NCBI RefSeq assembly: GCF_900143515.1
Contig: NZ_FSQT01000002.1
Location: 4,465,501-4,529,500, forward strand
Direction of reading: 5' to 3'
Source: Micromonospora cremea
Lineage (GTDB): Bacteria; Actinomycetota; Actinomycetes; Mycobacteriales; Micromonosporaceae
DNA: 64,000 bases
In this document: one piece after another, positions 37,921 through 47,265 of the stretch
How positions within the stretch are numbered: position 1 is the stretch's first letter
Layout: the number at the start of each line of letters is the position of its first letter
Notes under the pieces: generated by a model
The model's input: the letters and a program-made list of their open reading frames with translations, nothing else
Databases searched by the model: none
Told to the model about the DNA's origin: nothing
Position numbers and translations under genes: made by a program

Positions 37921-37979
37921 GCGCGAGGAGTGAGCCGGGTTTGCGAGCCCCGCAGTCGCGAATGAAGAGGGCGCTGTGA
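37917..37979 (+). CDS. 20-codon bridging ORF between ruvA and ruvB
   Basis: ATG 37917 overlaps the ruvA stop as ATGA; the ORF reads [20 protein letters not shown] and its TGA (37977-37979) overlaps the ruvB GTG (37976) as GTGA. It thus fills the 55-bp gap exactly and could carry ribosomes from ruvA to ruvB. The wording SARSE...PQSR recalls short N-terminal or bridging peptides I associate with repeated sequences in Micromonosporaceae genomes; that is from memory. AAGAGGG upstream of the ruvB start is also a ribosome site, so coupling may be redundant. Confidence 0.5.
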   Translation: MSARSEPGLRAPQSRMKRAL

Positions 37980-39043
37980 GTGAGACCGAAGGGCTCGTCT
38001 CGGCGTATGTCAGTGACGCCGACCGGGACGCGGAGGCCACCGTACGGCCCAAGCGGCTGGCCGAGTTCATCGCCCAGGACCGGGTCCGCGATCAGCTCGA
38101 CCTGTTGTTGCAGGGCGCCATGCGGCGGGGCTCCCCGCCGGACCACATCCTGCTCTCCGGCCCGCCCGGGCTGGGCAAGACCAGCCTGGCCAACATCGTC
38201 GCCGCCGAGCTGGGCGCGGGCATCCGGGTGACCAGCGGCCCGGCGATCGAGCGTTCCGGTGACCTGGCGGCCATCCTGACCAGCCTCGCCGAGGGCGACG
38301 TGCTGTTCATCGACGAGATCCACCGGATCGCGCGGCCAGCGGAGGAGCTGCTCTACAGCGCGATGGAGGACTTCCGGGTCGACGTGGTGGTCGGCAAGGG
38401 GCCGGGCGCCACCGCCATCCCGCTGGACGTCGAGCCGTTCACGCTGGTCGGGGCGACCACGCGGTCGGGCCTGCTGACCGGGCCGATGCGGGACCGGTTC
38501 GGCTTCGTCGCGCACCTGGATTTCTACGCCCCGGCGGATCTGGAGACGCTGCTGCACCGCTCGGCGCGGATTCTGGGCGTGCCGATCACCGCCGAGGGCG
38601 CGGCCGAGATCGCCGGCCGGTCCCGGGGCACCCCGCGGATCGCCAACCGGCTGCTGCGCCGGGTCCGTGACTACGCGGAGGTGCGGGCCGAGGGTGTGGT
38701 CAATCTGGGTACGGCCCGCGCCGCGCTGACCGTGTACGACGTGGACGCGCTCGGCCTGGACCGGCTGGACCGGGCGGTGCTGACCGCGCTGGTCGACTCG
38801 TTCCGGGGTGGTCCGGTGGGGTTGTCCACCCTCGCCGTGGCGGTGGGGGAGCAGCCGGACACGGTCGAGGAGGTCTGCGAGCCGTTCCTGGTCCGCGCCG
38901 GCCTGCTGGCCCGTACCCCGCGCGGCCGGGTGGCCACCGAGGCCGCCTGGCGGCATCTGGGCAGAACGCCGCCGAATGGTACATTTGGTGTGGATGTCCC
39001 ACCGGCGCCCGATCTGTTCTCGTTGGACGCCGAACAGCCGTGA
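37976..39043 (+). CDS. ruvB: Holliday junction branch migration helicase RuvB
   Basis: 355-residue AAA+ motor of RuvAB. Walker A is [13 protein letters not shown], Walker [10 protein letters not shown], sensor 1 [10 protein letters not shown] and the arginine-finger region GPMRDRFGF; the C-terminal winged helix ([34 protein letters not shown]) binds DNA. GTG 37976 is preceded by AAGAGGG and overlaps the bridging ORF stop. Confidence 0.97.
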   Translation: MSETEGLVSAYVSDADRDAEATVRPKRLAEFIAQDRVRDQLDLLLQGAMRRGSPPDHILLSGPPGLGKTSLANIVAAELGAGIRVTSGPAIERSGDLAAILTSLAEGDVLFIDEIHRIARPAEELLYSAMEDFRVDVVVGKGPGATAIPLDVEPFTLVGATTRSGLLTGPMRDRFGFVAHLDFYAPADLETLLHRSARILGVPITAEGAAEIAGRSRGTPRIANRLLRRVRDYAEVRAEGVVNLGTARAALTVYDVDALGLDRLDRAVLTALVDSFRGGPVGLSTLAVAVGEQPDTVEEVCEPFLVRAGLLARTPRGRVATEAAWRHLGRTPPNGTFGVDVPPAPDLFSLDAEQP

Positions 39044-39183
39044 TGTGAACGTGATCTGCACCGCATTCGGTGTTCTCAGGTGCAGGGATTAGACTTCGCC
39101 GCGGTCTGTACAGGACGTGAGAATCCGCCTCCGCTCCGGCACCCCATGTGCCGGGCAGGTGGCCAATGGGAAGGTCAGTAACC

Positions 39184-39522
39184 GTGCATTACGCAGCAGC
39201 GGGTGGCGGGGCCGGCAGCTTCACGCCGATCCTGATGATCGCCCTGCTCTTCGGTGTCATGTACTTCATGATGATCCGCCCCCAGCAGAAGCGCCGCCGC
39301 GAGGCGGAGTCGATGCAGTCCAACCTCGGCCCCGGCGACGAGGTCGTGACCATCGGCGGGCTCTACGGCACGGTCACCGGCATCGAGGACGACACCGTCC
39401 TGATCGAGGTCGCCCCGGGCGTGCAGACCCGGTACGCCCGGCCGGCCATCGCCCGGGTGGTCACCCGCGCGGAGCTGCCGAGCGAGCCGGTCACCGAGGA
39501 CGCGGACACCGTCAAGGAGTGA
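39184..39522 (+). CDS. yajC: Preprotein translocase subunit YajC
   Basis: About 112-residue single-pass membrane protein that associates with SecDF. One membrane helix (FTPILMIALLFGVMYFMMIRPQQKRRRE) is followed by the YajC cytoplasmic domain (LGPGDEVVTIGGLYGTVTGIEDDTVLIEVAPGVQTRYARPAIARVV). GTG 39184 has AAGG upstream; earlier in-frame starts exist at 39166 and 39148. A TAGACT hexamer at 39090-39095 may be the promoter -10, giving this sec cluster its own transcript apart from ruvB. Confidence 0.93.
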   Translation: MHYAAAGGGAGSFTPILMIALLFGVMYFMMIRPQQKRRREAESMQSNLGPGDEVVTIGGLYGTVTGIEDDTVLIEVAPGVQTRYARPAIARVVTRAELPSEPVTEDADTVKE

Positions 39523-39796
39523 CCCTCCCTCCCGGGGATGGTCGGGTTCGGCGTACGGCCGGCCCACGCCCCGGGGCCGCCGCGCCCGACGGGGCAGCGG
39601 ACGTGACGTGAAAACTGGATAGTTGGGTCGACGCCGGGCGTCGGCACGTTCCCGTGACCGTCGGCGTCCCGCGCCGGCGCGTCCGGCCATCGTGTCGGCC
39701 CCTCGCCGACCCAGGTCAGACCCGTCGGCCGGGACCCCCGGTCCGACACCCGCCGCCGCCGCGCGCGGCGCGACCGTACAGGGAGACAGGACAACC

Positions 39797-41716
39797 GTGG
39801 CACCACCTCAGGGACAGATGCGCCCCGGGCGGCAGCTCGCCGTGCTCGGGTTCATCTTCGTCGTCCTCTATCTTTTGGTGTTCTTCTCCGGCGCCAGCGG
39901 CAGCTTGAAGGACCGGCTCGAGCCCCGGCTCGGCCTGGACCTCATCGGCGGCACCCGGGTGACGCTGGAGGCGACCAACAGCCTCGACGGCAAGCCCCCG
40001 ACGGCGGAGAACCTCGAGGAGGCCCGCCAGATCATCGAGAGCCGGGTCAACGCGTTCGGCGTTGCCGAGGCCGAGGTGGTCACCGAGGGCAACCGGAACA
40101 TCGTCATCTCCCTGCCCGGTGAAAACCGGGATCTCACCGACGTGGGCAGCGCGGCCGAGCTGCGCTTCCGCAAGGTGCTCAAGGCCGCCGACGGCAGCGG
40201 AACGGCTGCGGTGCCGCCGCCGGCCGCCACGCCGGCTCCCTCGGGCAGTGCCAGCCCGGTCCCGTCCGGCAGCGCGTTGCCGACCCCGTCGGGCAGCGCT
40301 GCTCCGAAGGTGACCACGTCGCCCAGCGGCGGGCAGGGCGGGATGGCCCCGGCGCCCAGCGCCAGCGCCACGCCGACCCCCTCGGCCTCGGCCTCGGCCT
40401 CGCCGAGTGCCGCCGCGCCGTCGCCGAGCGGCAGCGCCGAGCCGGTGCCGGCCAGCATCGAGGAGCAGCGAAAGGCCGTCGAGCAGAAAGTCGGCGCCCC
40501 CGCCTGGCAGGCCGCCAGCGGGCTGCAGGCCCCGGCGGACCTGGCCGCCGACCCGTCGCTGGCCGACAAGCTCAAGCCGTTCGGCACGCTGTCGCCGCAG
40601 GAGGTGGCGGTGCTGCCGGCGCAGATGCAGTTCAACGTGCCGACGATCGGCTGCGCGCAGCTCGACAAGCGCCCGCCGGCGTCGATCTCCGACCCGAAGC
40701 AGCAGGTCGTCTCCTGCGAGGACGGCGCTTCCAAGTACCTGCTCGATCAGGCCAAGGTGCTCGGCACCGACGTGTCCGACGCCGACGCGGTGCTGGACCA
40801 GACCAACGCCTGGGTGGTCAGCCTGGACTTCACCGGCGACGGCCAGGGCAAGTGGACCAGCCTCACCCGTGAGGCGTTCAACAACGAGGGCCAGGCCTGC
40901 GACGCGACCGCGCTGGGTCAGGACGGCAAGTGCCGGGTGGCCGTCGTGCTGGACAACGAGATCGTCTCCTCCCCGGAGATCCAGGGCGTGCTGACCGGCA
41001 ACTCCCAGATCACCGGTAACTTCACCCAGAAGGACGCCAGCGCGCTCGCCAGCCAGCTGCGCTACGGCGCGCTGCCGGTGACCTTCGAGCAGCAGGAGCA
41101 GCAGAACGTCACCGCCACGCTGGGTGCCAGCCACCTGCGCGCCGGTCTGCTGGCGGCCGGCATCGGCATGCTGCTGGTCATCATCTACGCGTTCTTCTAC
41201 TACCGGCTGCTCGGCTCGGTGATCTTCCTGAGCCTCATCCTCTCCGCGCTGCTGGTCTTCGGCGCGCTGGTGGTGCTCGGCCGGCAGATCGGCTTCACGC
41301 TCACCCTCGCCGGCATCGCCGGCATGATCGTCTCGCTCGGTGTGGCGGCGGACTCGTTCGTCATCTACTTCGAACGGTTGAAGGACGAGATCCGGGAGGG
41401 GCGCAGCCCGCGCAGCGCCGTGCCCCGTGCCTGGATCCGGGCTCGCCGGACGATCATCTCGGCCAACGCGATCACCCTGCTCTCCGCGGTGGTGCTCTAC
41501 GTGGTCTCGGTCGGCACGGTCAAGGGCTTCGCGTTCGCGCTCGGCCTGGCCACCGTGCTGGACCTGGTCGTGGTCTTCCTCTTCCGGCACCCGATCATGA
41601 CGATGTTCGCCCGGACCCGGGCGTTCCTGTCCCCGCGGGTCAGCGGTCTGGGCCGGGCGCTTCCGGCCCGCACCCAGCAGACTCAGCCCCGCAACCCGCG
41701 CGCCAAGGAGGCCTGA
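39797..41716 (+). CDS. secD: Protein translocase subunit SecD
   Basis: 639-residue membrane protein that uses proton-motive force to complete Sec export. Helix 1 (about 12-31), the RLGLDLIGGTRVTLEA motif and a large extracytoplasmic domain precede five C-terminal helices with the family AGMIVSLGVAADSFVIYFERLKDEIREGRS. Residues about 135-220 are an Ala/Pro/Ser/Thr-rich low-complexity linker interrupting the extracytoplasmic domain, a feature of actinobacterial SecD. GTG 39797 has GGGAGACAGGA upstream; the frame is open earlier. The 274-bp gap after yajC has a GATAGTTGG stretch that might be a promoter. Only 1 bp separates it from secF. Confidence 0.96.
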   Translation: MAPPQGQMRPGRQLAVLGFIFVVLYLLVFFSGASGSLKDRLEPRLGLDLIGGTRVTLEATNSLDGKPPTAENLEEARQIIESRVNAFGVAEAEVVTEGNRNIVISLPGENRDLTDVGSAAELRFRKVLKAADGSGTAAVPPPAATPAPSGSASPVPSGSALPTPSGSAAPKVTTSPSGGQGGMAPAPSASATPTPSASASASPSAAAPSPSGSAEPVPASIEEQRKAVEQKVGAPAWQAASGLQAPADLAADPSLADKLKPFGTLSPQEVAVLPAQMQFNVPTIGCAQLDKRPPASISDPKQQVVSCEDGASKYLLDQAKVLGTDVSDADAVLDQTNAWVVSLDFTGDGQGKWTSLTREAFNNEGQACDATALGQDGKCRVAVVLDNEIVSSPEIQGVLTGNSQITGNFTQKDASALASQLRYGALPVTFEQQEQQNVTATLGASHLRAGLLAAGIGMLLVIIYAFFYYRLLGSVIFLSLILSALLVFGALVVLGRQIGFTLTLAGIAGMIVSLGVAADSFVIYFERLKDEIREGRSPRSAVPRAWIRARRTIISANAITLLSAVVLYVVSVGTVKGFAFALGLATVLDLVVVFLFRHPIMTMFARTRAFLSPRVSGLGRALPARTQQTQPRNPRAKEA

Positions 41717-41717
41717 G

Positions 41718-42911
41718 ATGGCTCAAAACGGTCTGGCGAGCCGCCTCTACAACGGCGAGGCCGGTCTCAACGTCGTCGGCCGGCGCAAGCTCTGGTTCGG
41801 TGTCGCCGGAGTCCTGGTCCTGATCGCCATCCTCAGCTTCTCGATTCGTGGGTTCAGCCTCGGCATCGAGTTCGCCGGCGGCAACTCGTTCCAGGTGCCG
41901 GCCAGCGTCGGCACCCTGGAGCAGGCCGAGGAGGAGGTCAACTCGGCGCTCGCCGCCGAGAACACCGGCATCGAAGTGGCCACCGCACAGAAGGTCGGCG
42001 GCCCCGGTGGCGACTCCTACGAGCTGCGCACCGGGCAGCTGAGCGCTGACCAGGCCAACGCGGTCAAGGCCCAGATCGCCGAGGACCTCGGCATCGACGC
42101 CAACCAGATCAGCGGCAACCAGGTCAGCGAGGCGTGGGGCAGCCAGGTGACCGAGCGGGCCATCCTCGGCCTGGTCATCTTTATCGCGCTGGTGATGGTC
42201 TACCTGATCCTGCGCTTCGAGTGGCGGATGGCCGTCGCCGCGGTCTCCTCGCTGTTCATGAACCTGATCCTCACCGCCGGCATCTACTCGCTGGTCGGCT
42301 TCGAGGTCACCCCGTCGACGATCATCGGTTTCCTCACGATCCTGGGCTTCGCGCTCTACGACGTGGTGGTGGTCTTCGACAAGGTTCAGGAGAACACCCG
42401 GGGCATCACCGCCAACAACAACCAGACGTACAGCGAGGCGGCCAACCTGGCCGTCAACCAGAGCCTGATGCGGTCGCTGAACACCTCGGTGGTGGCCCTG
42501 CTGCCCGTCGGTGGTCTGCTCTTCATCGGCGCCGGCCTTCTTGGCGCCGGCACGCTGAAGGACCTCGGCCTGGTGCTGTTCGTCGGTATGGCGGTGGCGT
42601 TCCTGACCTCCATCCTGGTGGCCACGCCGCTGCTGGCGCTGCTGAAGAACTACGACCCGCGGATCCAGGCCCACAACAAGCGGGTGCTGGCCCGCCGGGG
42701 TGCGCTGTCCCGTGGCGAGGTCACGCCGAAGGGCGCCCCGAGCCCGGCCCAGGCCGACGGTGCGAACACCCCGGTCGACGCGGACTCCGCCGCGCTGGCC
42801 GGCGCCGCCCCCAAGGTGGGCGCCCGTCCGGCGGGTAAGCGGCCGACCGGCGCCCGGGGCGGTCGCCCCGGTGGCGGCGGCAACCGGCCGGGCGGCGCCA
42901 AGCGGCGCTGA
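41718..42911 (+). CDS. secF: Protein translocase subunit SecF
   Basis: 397-residue partner of SecD, six helices. The N-terminal motif (FSIRGFSLGIEFAGGNSFQV), the transmembrane segment VTERAILGLVIFIALVMVYLILRFEWRMAVAAVSSL and the DVVVVFDKVQENTRG motif are diagnostic. The last 85 residues are Gly/Ala/Arg/Pro-rich and basic, ending PGGGGNRPGGAKRR, probably a disordered cytoplasmic tail. Followed by a 17-bp hairpin. Confidence 0.96.
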   Translation: MAQNGLASRLYNGEAGLNVVGRRKLWFGVAGVLVLIAILSFSIRGFSLGIEFAGGNSFQVPASVGTLEQAEEEVNSALAAENTGIEVATAQKVGGPGGDSYELRTGQLSADQANAVKAQIAEDLGIDANQISGNQVSEAWGSQVTERAILGLVIFIALVMVYLILRFEWRMAVAAVSSLFMNLILTAGIYSLVGFEVTPSTIIGFLTILGFALYDVVVVFDKVQENTRGITANNNQTYSEAANLAVNQSLMRSLNTSVVALLPVGGLLFIGAGLLGAGTLKDLGLVLFVGMAVAFLTSILVATPLLALLKNYDPRIQAHNKRVLARRGALSRGEVTPKGAPSPAQADGANTPVDADSAALAGAAPKVGARPAGKRPTGARGGRPGGGGNRPGGAKRR

Positions 42912-42947
42912 GCGACCCCCGGGGCGGACCCGGGAGGAAACACCCGA

Positions 42948-42986
42948 ACGGCGTCCGGCATGCTGTGCGAGCATGCCGGACGCCGT
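42948..42986 (+). terminator. Strong hairpin between secF and apt
   Basis: ACGGCGTCCGGCATGCT and AGCATGCCGGACGCCGT form a perfect 17-bp stem with a GTGCG loop, 36 bp after secF. It probably ends the sec transcript; apt starts 27 bp later with its own ribosome site. Confidence 0.75.
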
Positions 42987-43012
42987 CGTCGTTGGAAGGA
43001 AGCGGAACAGCC

Positions 43013-43579
43013 GTGACGGAGACCCACAGCACCGCGGCGCGCGGAGACAGCGGCCCGGAGGTCGCCCGGCTGGTGGCCAGTCGGGTGCTGGACGTGCCCG
43101 ACTTCCCCCAGCCCGGTGTCGTGTTCAAGGACCTGATGCCGCTGTTCGCCGACGGTAAGGCGTTCCGCGAGGTGACCGACGGGATCGTCGCGTACCACGG
43201 GCGGGAGAGCTTCGACGTCGTGGTCGGCATCGAGGCGCGCGGGTTCGTCGTCGCGGCGGCCGTCGCGTACGCGGCCGGGGTGGGCGTGGTGCCGGTGCGC
43301 AAGGCCGGCAAGCTGCCCCGTCCGGCCCACTCGGTCTCCTACGCCCTGGAGTACGGCGAAGCCACGCTGGAAGTGCACGAGGACGCCTTCACCGCCGGGC
43401 ACCGGGTGCTCGTGGTCGACGACGTGCTGGCCACCGGCGGCACCGCCGAGGCGACGCTGGACCTGGTCGAGCGGGCCGGGGGGACCGTCACCGGGTTCAC
43501 CGTGCTGCTGGAGCTCGCCTTCCTGGGGGCCCGGAAGCGGCTGGCCCCGCGTCCCGTCCATGCCCTGCTGACCGTTTGA
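43013..43579 (+). CDS. apt: Adenine phosphoribosyltransferase
   Basis: 188-residue purine salvage enzyme (adenine + PRPP to AMP). The PRPP-binding loop is VLVVDDVLATGGTAEA, and the APT N-terminal signature FPQPGVVFKDLMPLFAD and GIEARGFVVAAAVAYAAGVG are present. GTG 43013 is preceded by GGAAGGAAGCGG. In actinobacteria apt commonly sits between secDF and relA, as here. Confidence 0.95.
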   Translation: MTETHSTAARGDSGPEVARLVASRVLDVPDFPQPGVVFKDLMPLFADGKAFREVTDGIVAYHGRESFDVVVGIEARGFVVAAAVAYAAGVGVVPVRKAGKLPRPAHSVSYALEYGEATLEVHEDAFTAGHRVLVVDDVLATGGTAEATLDLVERAGGTVTGFTVLLELAFLGARKRLAPRPVHALLTV

Positions 43580-43752
43580 GCCTGCCCGGACCCGTCGGGC
43601 GGACCGGGCGCCGACCGTCCGGCGGAGCGGCAGGGGACCGTCCGTGCGGGTAGCATTGCCCTTTGCTGACGCCGGCGGTACGCCGTCCGTCGGCGCGAGA
43701 CCAGGCCGGCCGACGTACGGCCGGTGTGTTCCGGCGAGCGGTGAGGAGGCCG

Positions 43753-46275
43753 GTGTCCCACGATGTCGTCCCTCCGGTGGAGGGCACGGTGCACCCGACA
43801 GGCGACGCTGACGGCTCGGTGACGGAGCGGAACGGTGACGCGCCGACCAGGGTGACGGGCGCCGGCAACGGCTCCGCGAAGGTTCCGGCCGAGGGCGCGG
43901 TGCGTCCGACCGTTGCGGCGTCGGGCGCTGAGGCGTCCCCCGGTGCCGATGGGGTCGTGGTCCCGTTCCGGACCGACGCCGGCCTCGACCCGCTGCCGAG
44001 CGGTGGCTTCGGGCTGTCCAACGCGCCCACCGGCCGGCGGGTCCGGGCCCGGCTCGCGCGGTTCAACGCACCGTGGCAGACCTCGCAGGTCAGCGAGGTG
44101 CTGGAGCCGCTCATTGCGAGCCACCGTGACAACCACCCCAAGGCTGACGTCCGGCTGCTCCAGCGCGCCTTCGACACGGCCGCGCGGTGGCACTCCGGGC
44201 AGTACCGCAAGTCCGGGGACCCGTACATCACCCACCCGCTCGCGGTGGCCACCATCCTGGGCAACCTGGGGATGGATACCACCACGCTGGTCGCCGCGCT
44301 GCTGCACGACACCATCGAGGACACCGAGTACACCCTCGACCAGATGCGCGCCGACTTCGGCGGCGAGGTCGCCCTGCTGGTCGACGGCGTCACCAAGCTG
44401 GACAAGGTCAAGCTGGGCGACGCGGCCAAGGCCGAGACGATCCGCAAGATGGTCGTGGCCATGGCCAAGGATCCGCGGGTGCTGGTGATCAAGCTGGCCG
44501 ACCGGCTGCACAACATGCGCACCCTGACCTTCCTGCCCCGCCCCAAGCAGGAGCAGAAGGCCAAGGAGACGCTGGAGATCCTGGCCCCGCTGGCCCACCG
44601 GCTGGGTATGAACACGATCAAGTGGGAGCTGGAGGATCTTTCCTTCGGCACGCTGTTCCCGAAGCGCTACGAGGAGATCAACCGGCTGATCGGGGAGCAC
44701 CAGCCGCAGCGCGAGGCGCTGCTGCGGCAGGTGACGCAGAAGGTGCAGACCGACCTCAAGGCCGCCAAGATCAAGGCGGAGACCACCGGCCGGCCGAAGC
44801 ACCTCTACTCGATCTACCAGAAGATGATCGTGCGGGGTCGCGACTTCAACGACATCTACGACCTGGTCGGTGTGCGGATCCTGGTCGACACGGTGCGGGA
44901 CTGCTACGCCGCGCTGGGCGTGATCCACGCCAACTGGCAGCCGGTGCCGGGCCGGTTCAAGGACTACATCGCGATGCCCAAGTTCAACATGTACCAGTCG
45001 TTGCACACGACGGTCATCGGGCCCACCGGCAAGCCGGTGGAGATGCAGATCCGCACCTACGCGATGCACCGCACCGCGGAGTTCGGCATCGCCGCGCACT
45101 GGAAGTACAAGGAGCACAAGGGCACCCAGATCGTCGGCCCGCCGGCGCACATCGACGAGATGACCTGGTTGCGGCAACTGCTGGACTGGCAGCGCGAGGC
45201 GGCCGACCCGAGCGAGTTCCTGGACGCGCTGCGCTTCGACCTGTCCAGCCAGGAGGTGTACGTCTTCACCCCGAAGGGTGACGTCATCCCGCTGCCGACC
45301 GGGTCGACGCCGGTGGACTTCGCGTACGCGGTGCACACCGAGGTCGGGCACAAGTGCATCGGCGCGCGGGTCAACGGCAAGCTGGTGCCGCTGGAGTCGA
45401 CGCTCTCCAACGGCGACGTGATCGAGATCTTCACCTCGAAGTCCGAGACCGCCGGCCCGACACAGGACTGGCTGGGCTTCGTCAAGAGCCCACGCGCGCG
45501 CACGAAGATCCGCCAGTACTTCAACAAGGAGCGGCGCGAGGAGGCGATCGAGGCCGGCAAGGACGCGATCGTCAAGGCGATGCGCAAGCAGGGCATGCCG
45601 TTGCAGCGGATGCTCACCTCGGACGCGCTGATGTCGATCGCCCGGGACCTGCACCTGGCCGACGTGGCCTCGCTCTACGCGGCGGTCGGCGACAGCCAGG
45701 TCTCCGCGCAGTCGGTGGTGCAGAAGCTGATGGCCGCGTACGGCGGCGAGGAGGGCGCGGCGGAGGACATCGCCGAGACCGCCGTCGCCACCCGGCCGCC
45801 GCGCAGCCGGCAGAGCAGCAGCGATCCCGGCGTGGTGGTCCGGGGCGTCAGCGACGTCTGGATCAAGCTGGCCCGCTGCTGCACCCCGGTGCCGCCGGAT
45901 TCGGTGTTCGGCTTCGTCACCCGCTCCGGCGGGGTGAGCGTGCACCGCGATGACTGCGCCAACGCCGAGGACCTGCGGGCGCAGAGCGAGCGGGTGGTCG
46001 AGGTGAGCTGGAAGCTGACCTCCGCGTCGACGTTCCTGGTGGCCATCCAGGTGGAGGCTCTGGACCGGCACAAGCTGCTGGCCGACGTCACCCGGGTGCT
46101 CTCGGACGAGCGGGTCAACATCCTGTCCGCCACCGTCACCACCACCCGTGACCGGGTGGCGGTGAGCCGGTTCAGCTTCGAGATGGCCGACCCGAAGCAC
46201 CTGGGCCACCTGCTGGCCACGGTCCGCAAGGTCGACGGCGTCTTCGACGCCTACCGGGTCACCTCCGGCGCCTGA
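43753..46275 (+). CDS. relA: Bifunctional (p)ppGpp synthetase/hydrolase
   Basis: 840-residue Rel enzyme that makes and degrades the alarmone (p)ppGpp. About 100 disordered residues precede the HD hydrolase domain ([33 protein letters not shown]). The synthetase domain has [33 protein letters not shown], then TGS ([33 protein letters not shown]), a zinc-finger region ([33 protein letters not shown]) and a C-terminal ACT domain. GTG 43753 lies 5 nt after GAGGAGG. Promoter: TAGCAT at about 43651. Terminated by the hairpin at 46323. Confidence 0.96.
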   Translation: MSHDVVPPVEGTVHPTGDADGSVTERNGDAPTRVTGAGNGSAKVPAEGAVRPTVAASGAEASPGADGVVVPFRTDAGLDPLPSGGFGLSNAPTGRRVRARLARFNAPWQTSQVSEVLEPLIASHRDNHPKADVRLLQRAFDTAARWHSGQYRKSGDPYITHPLAVATILGNLGMDTTTLVAALLHDTIEDTEYTLDQMRADFGGEVALLVDGVTKLDKVKLGDAAKAETIRKMVVAMAKDPRVLVIKLADRLHNMRTLTFLPRPKQEQKAKETLEILAPLAHRLGMNTIKWELEDLSFGTLFPKRYEEINRLIGEHQPQREALLRQVTQKVQTDLKAAKIKAETTGRPKHLYSIYQKMIVRGRDFNDIYDLVGVRILVDTVRDCYAALGVIHANWQPVPGRFKDYIAMPKFNMYQSLHTTVIGPTGKPVEMQIRTYAMHRTAEFGIAAHWKYKEHKGTQIVGPPAHIDEMTWLRQLLDWQREAADPSEFLDALRFDLSSQEVYVFTPKGDVIPLPTGSTPVDFAYAVHTEVGHKCIGARVNGKLVPLESTLSNGDVIEIFTSKSETAGPTQDWLGFVKSPRARTKIRQYFNKERREEAIEAGKDAIVKAMRKQGMPLQRMLTSDALMSIARDLHLADVASLYAAVGDSQVSAQSVVQKLMAAYGGEEGAAEDIAETAVATRPPRSRQSSSDPGVVVRGVSDVWIKLARCCTPVPPDSVFGFVTRSGGVSVHRDDCANAEDLRAQSERVVEVSWKLTSASTFLVAIQVEALDRHKLLADVTRVLSDERVNILSATVTTTRDRVAVSRFSFEMADPKHLGHLLATVRKVDGVFDAYRVTSGA

Positions 46276-46322
46276 CCGCCCGCGCCGCGTACCCCGCGGC
46301 AACGGTCCCCGGACACACGAAA

Positions 46323-46353
46323 AGCGCCCGCCGGCTCAGCCGGCGGGCGCTTC
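46323..46353. terminator. Bidirectional terminator between relA and cyclophilin gene
   Basis: AAGCGCCCGCCGGC-TCA-GCCGGCGGGCGCTT, a perfect 14-bp stem with a 3-nt loop flanked by A-run and T/C residues, between two convergent stop codons. Confidence 0.85.
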
Positions 46354-46366
46354 GTCGTCTCGGGTG

Positions 46367-47206
46367 TCAGCCCTGCGGCGCGCTCATCGTGAGGTCGTTG
46401 ATGACGACCTCCTTCTTCGGGTGGCCACCGCCGGCCTGCTGGGCGAACGCCCCGTCGTCGCCGGTCTTGGCCACGTCCTTGACGATGTCCATGCCACCAG
46501 TCACGGTGCCCAGCACGGTGTACGCCGGGTCCAGCGGCGAGTCGCCGTAGACGATGAAGAACTGGCTGCCGGTGCTGCCCGGCTGGCCCGAGTTGGCCAT
46601 CGCGATGACGCCCTCCGGGTACGGCGGGCGCTTGTCGGTGGGCAGGTTCTCCTCGGGCAGCTTGTAGGTCGGGCCGCCCGTGCCGTCGCTGTCCCGCCAG
46701 CCCTTGCCGGTGGCGCTCGGGTCACCGCACTGCAGCACCTTGATGCCCTCGGTCACCAGGCGGTGGCACTTGGTGTTGTCGAAGAAGTTCTTCTCCGCGA
46801 GGTGGGTGAAGCTGCCCGCCGTGCACGGCACCAGCGACCGGTCGACCTTGGCCGTGATCGGGCCGAGGTTGGTGGTGATCGTCATGGTCTGCACGCCGGT
46901 GCCGGACTGCTGGTTGCTCGGCAGCCCGACGTCCTTGATCTGCGGGCTCCGCTGGTCGGCGGGCAGCTCGTTGTAGACGCACTCGGTCGCGCCGGGCGCC
47001 TGGGCGGCGGTGTCGGTCTTGTCGTCGTCGCCGCCGAGGCTCATCGCCAGCCAGACGGTGCCGGCGACCACGAGCACCAGCGCGGCGGCCGCGCCGATGA
47101 TCGCCTGGGTCTGCCGGCGCTTGCGGGCCTTGGCCGCGCGCTCGGCCATCTCCTTCTCGAGCCGGGCGCGTGCCGCCGCGCGCTGCCGCTCTCTGGTGGA
47201 CGTCAC
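46367..47206 (-). CDS. Membrane-anchored cyclophilin-type peptidyl-prolyl isomerase
   Basis: 279-residue protein with a basic cytoplasmic N-terminus, one membrane helix (about 35-55) and an extracytoplasmic cyclophilin domain (about 105-275). The catalytic Arg of cyclophilins is retained as R149 (NTKCHRLVTEG) and the Gln equivalent as Q159 (VLQCGDP); GSTGSQFFIVYGD matches the F-F substrate strand. Likely assists folding of secreted proteins. GTG 47206 has AGGAGG about 9 nt upstream. A paralogue lies directly upstream (60 bp), so the pair arose by tandem duplication. Confidence 0.92.
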   Translation of the reverse strand: MTSTRERQRAAARARLEKEMAERAAKARKRRQTQAIIGAAAALVLVVAGTVWLAMSLGGDDDKTDTAAQAPGATECVYNELPADQRSPQIKDVGLPSNQQSGTGVQTMTITTNLGPITAKVDRSLVPCTAGSFTHLAEKNFFDNTKCHRLVTEGIKVLQCGDPSATGKGWRDSDGTGGPTYKLPEENLPTDKRPPYPEGVIAMANSGQPGSTGSQFFIVYGDSPLDPAYTVLGTVTGGMDIVKDVAKTGDDGAFAQQAGGGHPKKEVVINDLTMSAPQG

Positions 47207-47265
47207 GCCTGGATCCTCCTGGCTGTCTGCTTCTGGGTGCCGCTCGGGCGGGGTCGGGCCATCGG

